Assembly: GCF_000426865.1 (NCBI RefSeq)
Contig: NZ_AUGE01000002.1
Location: 310,001 to 374,000 of the forward strand
Reading direction: 5' to 3'
Origin: Citrifermentans bremense R1
GTDB lineage: Bacteria; Desulfobacterota; Desulfuromonadia; Geobacterales; Geobacteraceae
Length of the DNA: 64,000 bases
Every line of letters begins with the position of its first letter. Positions within the stretch are counted from its first letter, which is position 1. Below, in pieces: positions 52,604-61,163 of this stretch. Made by a program: the position numbers and the translations under genes. Under the pieces are notes generated by a model, which had not been told where the DNA came from, searched no databases, and saw only the letters and a list, made by a program, of their open reading frames with translations.

Positions 52604-53596
52604 TCAGCGCCTCGGCTCGCGCGCGGACGGCAGACCGCCGGTCCCTTCTCCGAAGAGAAGTTTGTAGATCATCACGGCGCGGTCGGTTTTCAGGAGCAGC
52701 AGCCGCAGCAGCATCGCCCCGAGCAGCACCAAAGAGACCGTGGGCAGCGCCTCAGGGTAGTAGCGCCGGGTGAAAACGATGCGGTTTCGCACGTTGAAGT
52801 AGTCACAGGTATAGCTTTTCTTCCGGGGATTGCTGCGGGTGCCGATGCTCCTTCCGACCTTGTGGTAGACAACGCTCTTCGGTGCGTAGGCAAGGGTAAA
52901 ACGCCCCCGGGCCCGGTTGGCCCAGTCGGCTTCCTCGAAGTAGAGGAAGTAGTCTTCGCACATAAGCCCGATTTCCCGGAGGAACTCCTTCGACACCAAA
53001 AGCGAGGCCCCCTCGACGTAGTTCAGGGAGCGCTCGGCCGCGGCCGGGTCCGCTTTGAACCAGGGGGGGACGAAGCGGCCGTAATGCCAGGGGAGCCCGA
53101 CCCACCGGCAGTAGTGGCCGCCGCCGTAAGCCTGCACCTTTTCTCTGCGGCCGTAGTAGCGCACGGTGGAGCCGCACATCCCGGTCGAGGGATGCTCCCG
53201 CATGCGCCGCATCAGGGCGCTGAGCGCGTCAGGCTCGACCACCGTGTCGTTATTCAGAAGCCAGGCGTAGCCGAAGTCGTCGCGCGCCAGGGCATAGCGG
53301 AGCGCCACGTTGTTGCCGCCGGCAAAGCCGAGGTTCTCGCCGTTTCTGATCAGGACGAAGGGGTGTTCCCAGGAGGGGATGCCACCGGTCACGGCCTCGG
53401 CGGCGGTGTACTCGGCCCAGTCCATCTCCCGCTCTTCCATCCAGTCCCGCAGCTTGTGCAGCGACTCGTCCCTGGAGCCGTTGTCGCAGATGACAACGGT
53501 GCAGGGGGAGTAATTGAGCGACAATAGGCTCTCCAGGCACTCCACCGTGTCCTGCCAGCCGTTCCAGTTGACGATGACGATATAGACCTTTTTCAC
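52604..53596 (-). CDS. Family 2 glycosyltransferase (WbbL-like)
   Basis: The 330-residue protein has VYIVIVNWNGWQDTVECLES, CTVVICDNGSRDESLHKL, NLGFAGGNNVALRYAL, WLLNNDTVVEPDAL and YFLYFEEADWANRARG. This NWN...CDNGS...GFAGGNN...LNND...EEADW set marks the rhamnosyltransferase WbbL subgroup, often the step right after chain initiation. A C-terminal hydrophobic helix is present. It starts at GTG 53596, overlapping the UbiA stop by 4 nt. Confidence 0.91.
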   Translation of the reverse strand: MKKVYIVIVNWNGWQDTVECLESLLSLNYSPCTVVICDNGSRDESLHKLRDWMEEREMDWAEYTAAEAVTGGIPSWEHPFVLIRNGENLGFAGGNNVALRYALARDDFGYAWLLNNDTVVEPDALSALMRRMREHPSTGMCGSTVRYYGRREKVQAYGGGHYCRWVGLPWHYGRFVPPWFKADPAAAERSLNYVEGASLLVSKEFLREIGLMCEDYFLYFEEADWANRARGRFTLAYAPKSVVYHKVGRSIGTRSNPRKKSYTCDYFNVRNRIVFTRRYYPEALPTVSLVLLGAMLLRLLLLKTDRAVMIYKLLFGEGTGGLPSAREPRR

Positions 53597-54432
53597 CAGT
53601 AGATGCTCCAGCCGACCATCGCGACCCAGACCACACCTACGGGGAGGAGGACCCGGTCCTTCAAGAGCGATTCGGTCGGGTCGCCGCTTTGCCCGGACTG
53701 GACGCGCAGGATGTAGCGAAACAGCCCGAAGCAGCAAAGCGGGACGCTGTAGATGAGGGTGTGGCGGCTGATAGTGTACATGGCGTAGGTCACCAGCACG
53801 GCGCCACCGCTCATGTACATGATTCCTTCTAGAAATCCGGCGGGGTAATGCTCCAGATTTTCCCTGTGGTTCACTGCGCGTTCGCCCAAAAGACGATATT
53901 CGCACAGCCTCTTTCCGGTGCTCAGGAAGATGGAGAGAAGAAACACGCTCATAAAGAGCCAGGGCGAAATCTCGATGCGGAACACTTCGCCGCCGGCCTG
54001 AAGGCGGAGCAGAAAACCGGCAGAAATGCAAAACAGGTCGATAACTGGATAGGCCTTGAGCGCAAATGAATAGGAAAGCGTCACGCCCTGGTAGCAAAGC
54101 AGCAGGGTCAGGAACACCTTGGAACAGGAGACGGCGAGCACAAGCCCTGCCACAAGCAGCAGCACGGCCAGCAGTACGGCACCAGTGACGCTGACCCTCC
54201 CCGAAGGGATGGGGCGAAGGCTCTTTTGGGGATGAATCAGGTCGCGGTCGCGGTCCATCAGGTCGTTGAAGATGTAGCCTGAGCTGGAGACGCAGCAAAA
54301 GGCCAGCAGCGGGACCAATCCTCGCTCCAATTGCCCCTGTACCAGCAGTTGTCCCCCCAGAAACGGAGGGAAGAACAGCATCAGGTTCTTCAGCCATTGG
54401 TTGAGGCGAAGTATGGCAAAGTACGCTTTCAT
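53593..54432 (-). CDS. UbiA-family prenyltransferase (decaprenyl-phosphate phosphoribosyltransferase-like)
   Basis: The 279-residue membrane protein has about eight hydrophobic helices and the Asp-rich site YIFNDLMDRDRDLIHPQKSL, with NDxxDxxxD followed by RPIPSGRVS. LRLNQWLKNLMLFFPPFLGG is typical of the subgroup that moves phosphoribose from PRPP to polyprenyl phosphate. Placed in a glycan locus, it may provide lipid-linked ribofuranose or arabinofuranose; partner epimerases are not seen here. It overlaps the upstream gene by ATGA. Confidence 0.87.
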   Translation of the reverse strand: MKAYFAILRLNQWLKNLMLFFPPFLGGQLLVQGQLERGLVPLLAFCCVSSSGYIFNDLMDRDRDLIHPQKSLRPIPSGRVSVTGAVLLAVLLLVAGLVLAVSCSKVFLTLLLCYQGVTLSYSFALKAYPVIDLFCISAGFLLRLQAGGEVFRIEISPWLFMSVFLLSIFLSTGKRLCEYRLLGERAVNHRENLEHYPAGFLEGIMYMSGGAVLVTYAMYTISRHTLIYSVPLCCFGLFRYILRVQSGQSGDPTESLLKDRVLLPVGVVWVAMVGWSIYW

Positions 54433-56156
54433 GGCCGGCTTCCCAGGTGGAGCAGCTGCTTCTTCAAAGCGGGGCGGTAAAGGGCATCGTGCGGCGCAAA
54501 CTGGTAGGCCTTGAGAAAAAAGGATTTTGCCTCGCCTAAGGCATTCAATGCCAGAGCGAACTTGCCGCACTCGTAGAGCCAAAACGGATCGAGGGTTTTC
54601 TCATGCAGCAGCACCAGCGTGGCGATGATGTCGCGGGTCAGGTTCGTCTTGTCTTCCCCGGACAGGGAGGCAAGCCGCTTGCGGTCGGCGGTTTGCAGCA
54701 TCTCGAGAAACACCGGCGGAGCGCCAGCCTTATCGGGAAAGAGGCTGAAGAAGTAGCTCCTGACGCCGGGATAGTCCCCTTTGGCCAGTATGGTAGCCAT
54801 GATGTTGCCTTTGATGACGTACTTCGCCGAAGGGCGGTGATTGAGACGGTCTGCGCTGGCGAAGGCCTGGGCCGCAGCATCGACACGGTTATCCCTGAGA
54901 AGCAGCGCCCCCAGTTCATTATACAGCGGGGCGAAGTATGGCGACTTCACCAGCGCATCACGGTAGAACTGCTCCTTGTCCTGCCAGAGCGCGTTTCTTT
55001 GTTGGCACACCAGGGCGGATCCGGAGACAAGCAACGCCAGTACAAGGAGGGCTGCAACCTGAACCTTGCGCTCACGCCCGGAGAGAAAGGAGCAGACCCC
55101 CAGCGAGAAAAAGGCTGTCGGCAGGTATAGGTAGCGCTCGGCGACCGGCGTCCAGGAGATGTTACGCAGCACCAACACCAGGGCTGGAATGACCATGAGC
55201 GCCGCGGCGGCGAAAAAGCAGGAGGCCGGTTTCCCCCTGCGCAAAGAAAGCGGCAACCCTAGCGCCACCATGATGCCTAAAAGCGCGTATGGAGCAGGGA
55301 TGTCGGTGATGGCGAAGTTCAGCGGCAGCGGAAACAGCATTTTCCTGCAGTAAAAGCCAAAGGCTGCAAGGATTGCTTGTAAATTCGTCCCCAAACGCGC
55401 GTCGTTCGGGGAAAGGAGCCGAGCTATGGCACTGAAGCTCCCGGAGTGCTGCATGACCAGCAGGAACAAAAGCCCCCCCGACACTAAAGCCGCAAGGAGC
55501 AGCAGCGCGACGGTACGCCGCGAGACAAGGGCCTGCCGGGGCAGTAAGCCATAGGCCAGGATCAGCGCGACCGGGATGAATGCGAGCGCCACCTCCTTGG
55601 TCAGTGCGGCGCAGACAAAGAGGGCGCCAGCCATGAGAAGCGACGTAACTTTGGGACTGTCGAGCCACTTCACCCAGAAAAAGCAGGCGGAAAGGCAGAA
55701 GAGCGCCAGCATGGGATCGGTCCTGCCGGCGATCCACCCCACCGCCTCGACGTTCACCGGGTGCAGTGCGAAAAGGAAAGCCGCGCCAAGAGGGAGCAGA
55801 GGGTGCGCCTCCGGCTGGCGGCTGCAGAGAAGGCGTGCCAGCGCGAACACCAGCGCCGCGTTCGCCAGGTGCAGCAGTACGTTCTCAAGATGCATGGCGC
55901 TCGGCGCCATGCCCCAGAGGCGCTGGTCAATCCAGTAGGACAGTTCCAGCAGAGGACGGTAATAGTAGCCCGTCCCGGGGGCAAGCACTTTGGAGAGCGA
56001 GGGCGAACTCGAGTAAAGGGAGACGATACCGGGATCATCGATGGTGTGGATCCCGCCGGTGAGTGCAGGGTAATAAATGGCGATGACCACTGCGGCTAGC
56101 AGCAGAAAGGAGAGCAGCGACTGTTGCAGCGGCTTTTTACCGAGCCACAAGTTCAA
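54429..56156 (-). CDS. Multi-pass membrane protein with C-terminal TPR (GT-C/TMTC-like)
   Basis: The 575-residue protein has about eleven hydrophobic segments, an early acidic loop (TGGIHTIDDPGIVSLYSS) and YYYRPLLELSYWID as in protein O-mannosyl-transferase-like GT-C enzymes, and a C-terminal soluble part with TPR-type helices (YNELGALLLRDNRVDAAAQA, and again near the end). Such proteins may glycosylate exported proteins using lipid-linked sugars. It starts near TTG 56156 and overlaps the ABC ATPase gene by 20 nt. Confidence 0.75.
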   Translation of the reverse strand: MNLWLGKKPLQQSLLSFLLLAAVVIAIYYPALTGGIHTIDDPGIVSLYSSSPSLSKVLAPGTGYYYRPLLELSYWIDQRLWGMAPSAMHLENVLLHLANAALVFALARLLCSRQPEAHPLLPLGAAFLFALHPVNVEAVGWIAGRTDPMLALFCLSACFFWVKWLDSPKVTSLLMAGALFVCAALTKEVALAFIPVALILAYGLLPRQALVSRRTVALLLLAALVSGGLLFLLVMQHSGSFSAIARLLSPNDARLGTNLQAILAAFGFYCRKMLFPLPLNFAITDIPAPYALLGIMVALGLPLSLRRGKPASCFFAAAALMVIPALVLVLRNISWTPVAERYLYLPTAFFSLGVCSFLSGRERKVQVAALLVLALLVSGSALVCQQRNALWQDKEQFYRDALVKSPYFAPLYNELGALLLRDNRVDAAAQAFASADRLNHRPSAKYVIKGNIMATILAKGDYPGVRSYFFSLFPDKAGAPPVFLEMLQTADRKRLASLSGEDKTNLTRDIIATLVLLHEKTLDPFWLYECGKFALALNALGEAKSFFLKAYQFAPHDALYRPALKKQLLHLGSRP

Positions 56157-57000
56157 GGAAGAAGGCCTCCATGTTTTTGCGACGCGGCTCGATTTTCTCT
56201 ATGGCCAGCTTCTGGTCCAGCGTCTGCTTCAGGAAAGAGGGGAGCTCCTCCTTGTGCACGAAGAGCTCCTGCACCTGTCCGTCAGCACTCGCGGCCGTGA
56301 CGTCATACCCCTCTACCCCGCGCTCAAGAATGTTCTCCACGCGATCCACGGCGAGGAGGTCGCCCTTGTTGATCACGGCGACCCTGTCGCACACCTTCTC
56401 CACGTCGTCGGTGATATGGGTGCTGAAAAACACGCATTTGCGGCGTTTTTTCAGGTCCAGGATGATCTCTTTGACCAGGGCGCGCCCCAGCGGGTCCAGA
56501 CCGCTCATCGGTTCGTCCAGTATGTAGACCTCCGGGTCGTGGATGAGCACCTGGGCAAGCCCAAGGCGTTGCACCATGCCTTTGCTGTAAGTGCGAATCA
56601 GACGCTTGCGGGGTTCCCATAGTTCGAGCAGGTTCAGCACCTCCTGGACGCGACGGGCCGCGTCCTCAGGTGACATGTCAAACATCTTGCCGACGAAGCG
56701 GAGATACTCCTCTGCACTCAGGTAGTCGTAGAAGGCAGGATTTTCGGGAAGGTAGCCGACCTGCCTGCGGGCTTGCGGGGAGGCGATGTCGCACCCCAAG
56801 ATGGAGGCTGCTCCGGCAGTGGGGCGGATCAGTCCCATCAAGCATTTGATGGTTGTGCTCTTTCCTGCTCCGTTTGGTCCCAGAAAGCCGAAGACCTCAC
56901 CTTGCTCAATGTCAAGGCTCAATCCCTTCAGGGCTTCAACCGTCCTCAGCTTTTTCGTCTTGTAGCTCTTGGAGAGCCCTCTGATCTCAACTGCGTACAT
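56137..57000 (-). CDS. ABC transporter ATP-binding protein
   Basis: The 287-residue ATPase has Walker A FGFLGPNGAGKSTTIKCLMG, the signature TYSKGMVQRLGLAQ, and Walker B EVYILDEPMSGLDPLGRAL, typical of the CcmA/NatA group that pairs with ABC-2 permeases. With the TPR protein and the permease just upstream it forms a set located right after the pilin genes, an order also found in G. sulfurreducens. The substrate is not known. Confidence 0.93.
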   Translation of the reverse strand: MYAVEIRGLSKSYKTKKLRTVEALKGLSLDIEQGEVFGFLGPNGAGKSTTIKCLMGLIRPTAGAASILGCDIASPQARRQVGYLPENPAFYDYLSAEEYLRFVGKMFDMSPEDAARRVQEVLNLLELWEPRKRLIRTYSKGMVQRLGLAQVLIHDPEVYILDEPMSGLDPLGRALVKEIILDLKKRRKCVFFSTHITDDVEKVCDRVAVINKGDLLAVDRVENILERGVEGYDVTAASADGQVQELFVHKEELPSFLKQTLDQKLAIEKIEPRRKNMEAFFLELVAR

Positions 57001-57009
57001 CGATTTTCC

Positions 57010-57870
57010 TCACTTTTTTCCGGTGGCAAAGGCAAACTTGCTGGTTGTGGAGACCTTGCCGGTGGCTTCGAGGTAGAAGGCCCCCCCATAGGGATCAGAC
57101 GGCTTCGGGTCCAAAAGCCCTGCATGAACAAGTTGCTCGACCGTAGCGGGCGGAGCGCCATGTTGAGCAGCGAAAAGGTCCCTGGCGACCTCGATGCGAC
57201 GTGCCTCTTGAAAGGCCTGCAGGCGGATCTGGTAGCTCTTCCTGATGGCGGGGTTGTTGGCGGTCCGCACCATCCCTTTCAGGTAACCAATGGCCAACTC
57301 AGTTTGACCGGACTCCTGCAGGTAGCGCCCAGCAAGTTTTATGTGCAGGTCCATGCCGCTTAAATCTCCGGCCTTTCGGTAGTACTCCGCTGCCTTGGGG
57401 TAGTCCTTGAGGAAGAAGGCGTGATTGAACCCGGCGAAGAAGGGGAGGTACCAGTCCCAGGACCGGTACTGCATCCCGTACTTCAGCATCTCGTTCGCCA
57501 CTTCGATCTGCCCGGCATCCCAGGTCAGGAAGCTTTGGGCGAAATAGTAGCAGTCCATGTTGTAGGGATCGAGCCGAACCGCCTGGTGCAGCAGACGAGA
57601 CATCCCCTGCAGATCAGCAGGCTCGGACAACCGCCCATTTTGCATCTTGCCGATCAGGCCGCCGAAGTACATCGTCACCTTGAGCACCAGCGAAGCGCCG
57701 ACGAACTCCTTGTGATCGGCGCTCAAGGGCTTCAGGACCTTGATGCTGGGAACGTAGCCAAGCTTCTCCGCGATCGGCTTGTTGCGCATGTAGGAGGCGA
57801 AAGGGGAGATCAACAGTGAGTAACTGACCAGACCCACCATGAGCAGCGCCAGCGGGGCACGTTTGGTCAC
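57010..57870 (-). CDS. Membrane-anchored TPR-like protein between ABC subunits
   Basis: The 286-residue protein has an N-terminal anchor (LALLMVGLVSYSLLIS), then helical repeats with spacing like TPR/Sel1 (LHQAVRLDPYNMDCYYFAQS, AGFNHAFFLKDYPKAAEYYR, YLQESGQTELAIGYLKGM). The C-terminus (LVHAGLLDPKPSDPYGGAFY) resembles the end of pseudopilin-like proteins (DPWG/DPYG motif). It could be a periplasmic adaptor for the ABC transporter or the pilus. It overlaps the permease gene by 4 nt. Confidence 0.7.
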   Translation of the reverse strand: MTKRAPLALLMVGLVSYSLLISPFASYMRNKPIAEKLGYVPSIKVLKPLSADHKEFVGASLVLKVTMYFGGLIGKMQNGRLSEPADLQGMSRLLHQAVRLDPYNMDCYYFAQSFLTWDAGQIEVANEMLKYGMQYRSWDWYLPFFAGFNHAFFLKDYPKAAEYYRKAGDLSGMDLHIKLAGRYLQESGQTELAIGYLKGMVRTANNPAIRKSYQIRLQAFQEARRIEVARDLFAAQHGAPPATVEQLVHAGLLDPKPSDPYGGAFYLEATGKVSTTSKFAFATGKK

Positions 57871-58661
57871 TGCATCTCCCTCCTATCGAACAGGAGAGCG
57901 GCAGCGCCCAGCAGGATGGAGGTGTAGGCGAGGAAATAGCCTAGCGTGATCATCAGTCCGTTCGGGTTGGGCTGGATACCGTATATGGCGTTCACGTTCA
58001 GGTCGAACCCGGCCAGGTTAGGCAGCAGGTAGTACAAAACGGTGGCCGCCGACTTCAAGAAGGGGGAAACCGCGTTGGCCGAGGCGGGCATGTGCACATA
58101 CTCGTACACCTGCTGCGTGATGCCGCTGGCGAGGAAGGCGCAGATGGTGCCGAAGATGGGGAGAAAGAATGAGGTGCTCACCGTCGACAACAGCAAGGCC
58201 ACCCCGACGAGGAGGATGTACTTAAGCGTGGCGAAGAGCAGCGCCAGAACCAGTGCGCCCCAGAGAACCGGCCGGTCAGGGGGGTACATCAAAACGGCGA
58301 ATTTGATGGCGAGCAGGGCAGCAACAGCCAGAACCGCTGCAGTGATGACCAGAAATAGCGCGAGCCCGAAGAACCTGCCCAGGAGGTACGAGCTGCGGCT
58401 TACCGGCAGGCTGATCACACTGAAGGTGTAGCGCCGTTCCATGTCCTTCCAAAGCGAGGTCGCGCCCAAAAACACCGAGAGCAGCAGCAGGATGAAAGAG
58501 ATCAAAGACAGGGAAAGGGTGATCGATGTTTCCACCACCTGACGCATGGAAAGGGATGCGGCCGAGGGAATGAAGAGGAACAAGACCGCAAGTGCCATGA
58601 TCCCCTGAAAAACGCGGTCTCTAAAAATGCCTTTCAACGTAATCTGTATGATGCTGGTCAC
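57867..58661 (-). CDS. ABC-2 type transporter permease
   Basis: The 264-residue protein has six hydrophobic segments and an ABC-2/NosY-like pattern (FRDRVFQGIMALAVLF, LWKDMERRYTFSVISLPVSR, SSYLLGRFFGLALFLVITA). It pairs with the ATPase at 56137. It starts at GTG 58661 with GGGAG eight bases upstream; a frame to 58751 crosses the spc terminator region and was rejected. Confidence 0.88.
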   Translation of the reverse strand: MTSIIQITLKGIFRDRVFQGIMALAVLFLFIPSAASLSMRQVVETSITLSLSLISFILLLLSVFLGATSLWKDMERRYTFSVISLPVSRSSYLLGRFFGLALFLVITAAVLAVAALLAIKFAVLMYPPDRPVLWGALVLALLFATLKYILLVGVALLLSTVSTSFFLPIFGTICAFLASGITQQVYEYVHMPASANAVSPFLKSAATVLYYLLPNLAGFDLNVNAIYGIQPNPNGLMITLGYFLAYTSILLGAAALLFDRREMQ

Positions 58662-58752
58662 AAAGACAGCTCCCTTTGAAAAAAATCCACTCTTATTCGG
58701 CCTCAGCCCCACGCGCGATCCCGCGCCGGTTCGAGATGGTTTGTCGCACATT

Positions 58753-58788
58753 AAAAAGGAAAAGCGGAATGCCGAAACATCCCGCTTA
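58753..58788 (-). terminator. Terminator of the pilA-spc transcript
   Basis: On the minus strand a 10-bp stem (58778-58787 with 58762-58771, one G-T pair) with loop TTTCGG is followed by a T-rich tract (58753-58757). It separates pilin transcription from the ABC/glycan genes downstream. Confidence 0.8.
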
Positions 58789-58817
58789 CCTGTCTAGTTG
58801 TCAGCTTATACCGGTTT

Positions 58818-59207
58818 TTAGTAGGAGGTCCAGCCATTGCCTACGAAGCTGGAGGTGGCTGCCGAACCCGAGGTGATGCCAGTCAGCATTGTGGTAGCGA
58901 GGGTTCCGGAGGTCACTTGCCTCCAATAGATGTTGTTGACGCCGTTGCAGGTACCGAAGACCTTAGAACCGGTGGTGTGCTTGGTTATGATCAGGTAGGC
59001 GGTGTTGCCCGGGTAGTCGACCAGCCCGTTAACGCCGGTGGAGGTCTTAACGAGCGAGGTCGGTGCGGCTAGAGCTTCAGCAGCGCCGGTACCACCGTAG
59101 ATTGCCACAGCACCGCCGGTGGTCGGGACGTGAGTAGCAAGCGGCGCAGCGAAAGCCGCGGTCGAAGCGAACACAACAAGCGATGAAAGCAGAGCCATTT
59201 TCTTCAT
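58818..59207 (-). CDS. spc: Spc-like pilin partner protein (PilA-C type)
   Basis: The 129-residue precursor has a signal peptide (MKKMALLSSLVVFASTAAFA) and a Gly/Thr/Ala-rich mature part (PTTGGAVAIYGGTGAAEAL, STGVNGLVDYPGN, VFGTCNG, ending GNGWTSY). It matches in position and pattern the short pilin chaperone (GSU1497-type) that stabilises the truncated geopilin in G. sulfurreducens. Two parts of an ancestral full-length pilin thus appear as separate genes. The ATG at 59207 follows GGGAGGATAT, 36 bases after pilA. Confidence 0.85.
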   Translation of the reverse strand: MKKMALLSSLVVFASTAAFAAPLATHVPTTGGAVAIYGGTGAAEALAAPTSLVKTSTGVNGLVDYPGNTAYLIITKHTTGSKVFGTCNGVNNIYWRQVTSGTLATTMLTGITSGSAATSSFVGNGWTSY

Positions 59208-59243
59208 ATATCCTCCCATGAATCGTTAAATTTATATGCCTAG

Positions 59244-59468
59244 TTAGTGAACGTCGTAAGCTGCGGGATAGGCCTGGAAATCAGCCTGGTATGCTTCCTG
59301 GCCTGTCTTCCAGTTCTTCAGGTCAGAATTGGACGCAGCGTTGTAGGCCTTCTCGCGGTACGCGGAGAACTGCGGGATTGCGATGGCGGCGAGGATACCG
59401 ATGATCGCAACGACGATCAAGAGCTCGATCAGGGTGAAGCCTTTGTTGCTTCTGAGTTTGTTTAACAT
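59244..59468 (-). CDS. pilA: Geopilin, truncated type IV pilin (aromatic-rich)
   Basis: The 74-residue prepilin has a 10-residue basic leader ending in Gly, then FTLIELLIVVAIIGILAAIA, the type IVa N-terminus with Glu5. The mature protein is only 64 residues, lacking the usual globular domain. Aromatics are F1, F24, Y27, Y32, W43, Y50, F54, Y57 and Y61. This matches Geobacter PilA-N, proposed in e-pili or pseudopilin models of extracellular electron transfer. The ATG at 59468 follows AAAGGAG. Control is from the sigma-54 promoter at 59551 through PilR, encoded just upstream. Confidence 0.96.
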   Translation of the reverse strand: MLNKLRSNKGFTLIELLIVVAIIGILAAIAIPQFSAYREKAYNAASNSDLKNWKTGQEAYQADFQAYPAAYDVH

Positions 59469-59550
59469 CTGTTTCTCCTTTTCGTTGGTGGGTTGCCGAC
59501 TCTAAAGATCCAGGTAGAAACCTGTAACCTGCTCAAGACGACATCTCATT

Positions 59551-59567
59551 AGCAAGTAGCGGGCCAA
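59551..59567 (-). promoter_or_regulatory. Sigma-54 promoter of pilA
   Basis: On the minus strand TTGGCCCGCTACTTGCT has -24 GG and -12 GC ten bases apart. Transcription would start about 70 bases before the pilA ATG. The gene for PilR, the expected sigma-54 activator, ends 125 bases upstream. Confidence 0.85.
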
Positions 59568-59673
59568 CAGCGGAAAAACCTACAACACCCTGAAGTAGCA
59601 TACTTATTGCCGAGAAATATTAAAGCCGCGATTTTTACCAAAAGCGGCACTGCGACAATTTTGGGTCCAACAA

Positions 59674-59691
59674 GGTGACGTTTTTCGTCAC

Positions 59692-59692
<1 letters not shown>
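59674..59692 (-). other. Hairpin at the end of pilR
   Basis: A perfect 7-bp stem (GGTGACG/CGTCACC) with a 5-nt loop starts at the last base of the pilR stop codon. The following tract is not T-rich, so termination is uncertain; read-through into pilA is possible. Confidence 0.5.
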
Positions 59693-61065
<1,373 letters not shown>

Positions 61066-61163
61066 CGCTTTACCTCTCAGACAAAATGGGTGTTCCGTTT
61101 GCCGCGGCAACCCTCGTGTTTTGATGATCGTCGGTCAGATCGAGCCCTTCAGCGCATATCCGT

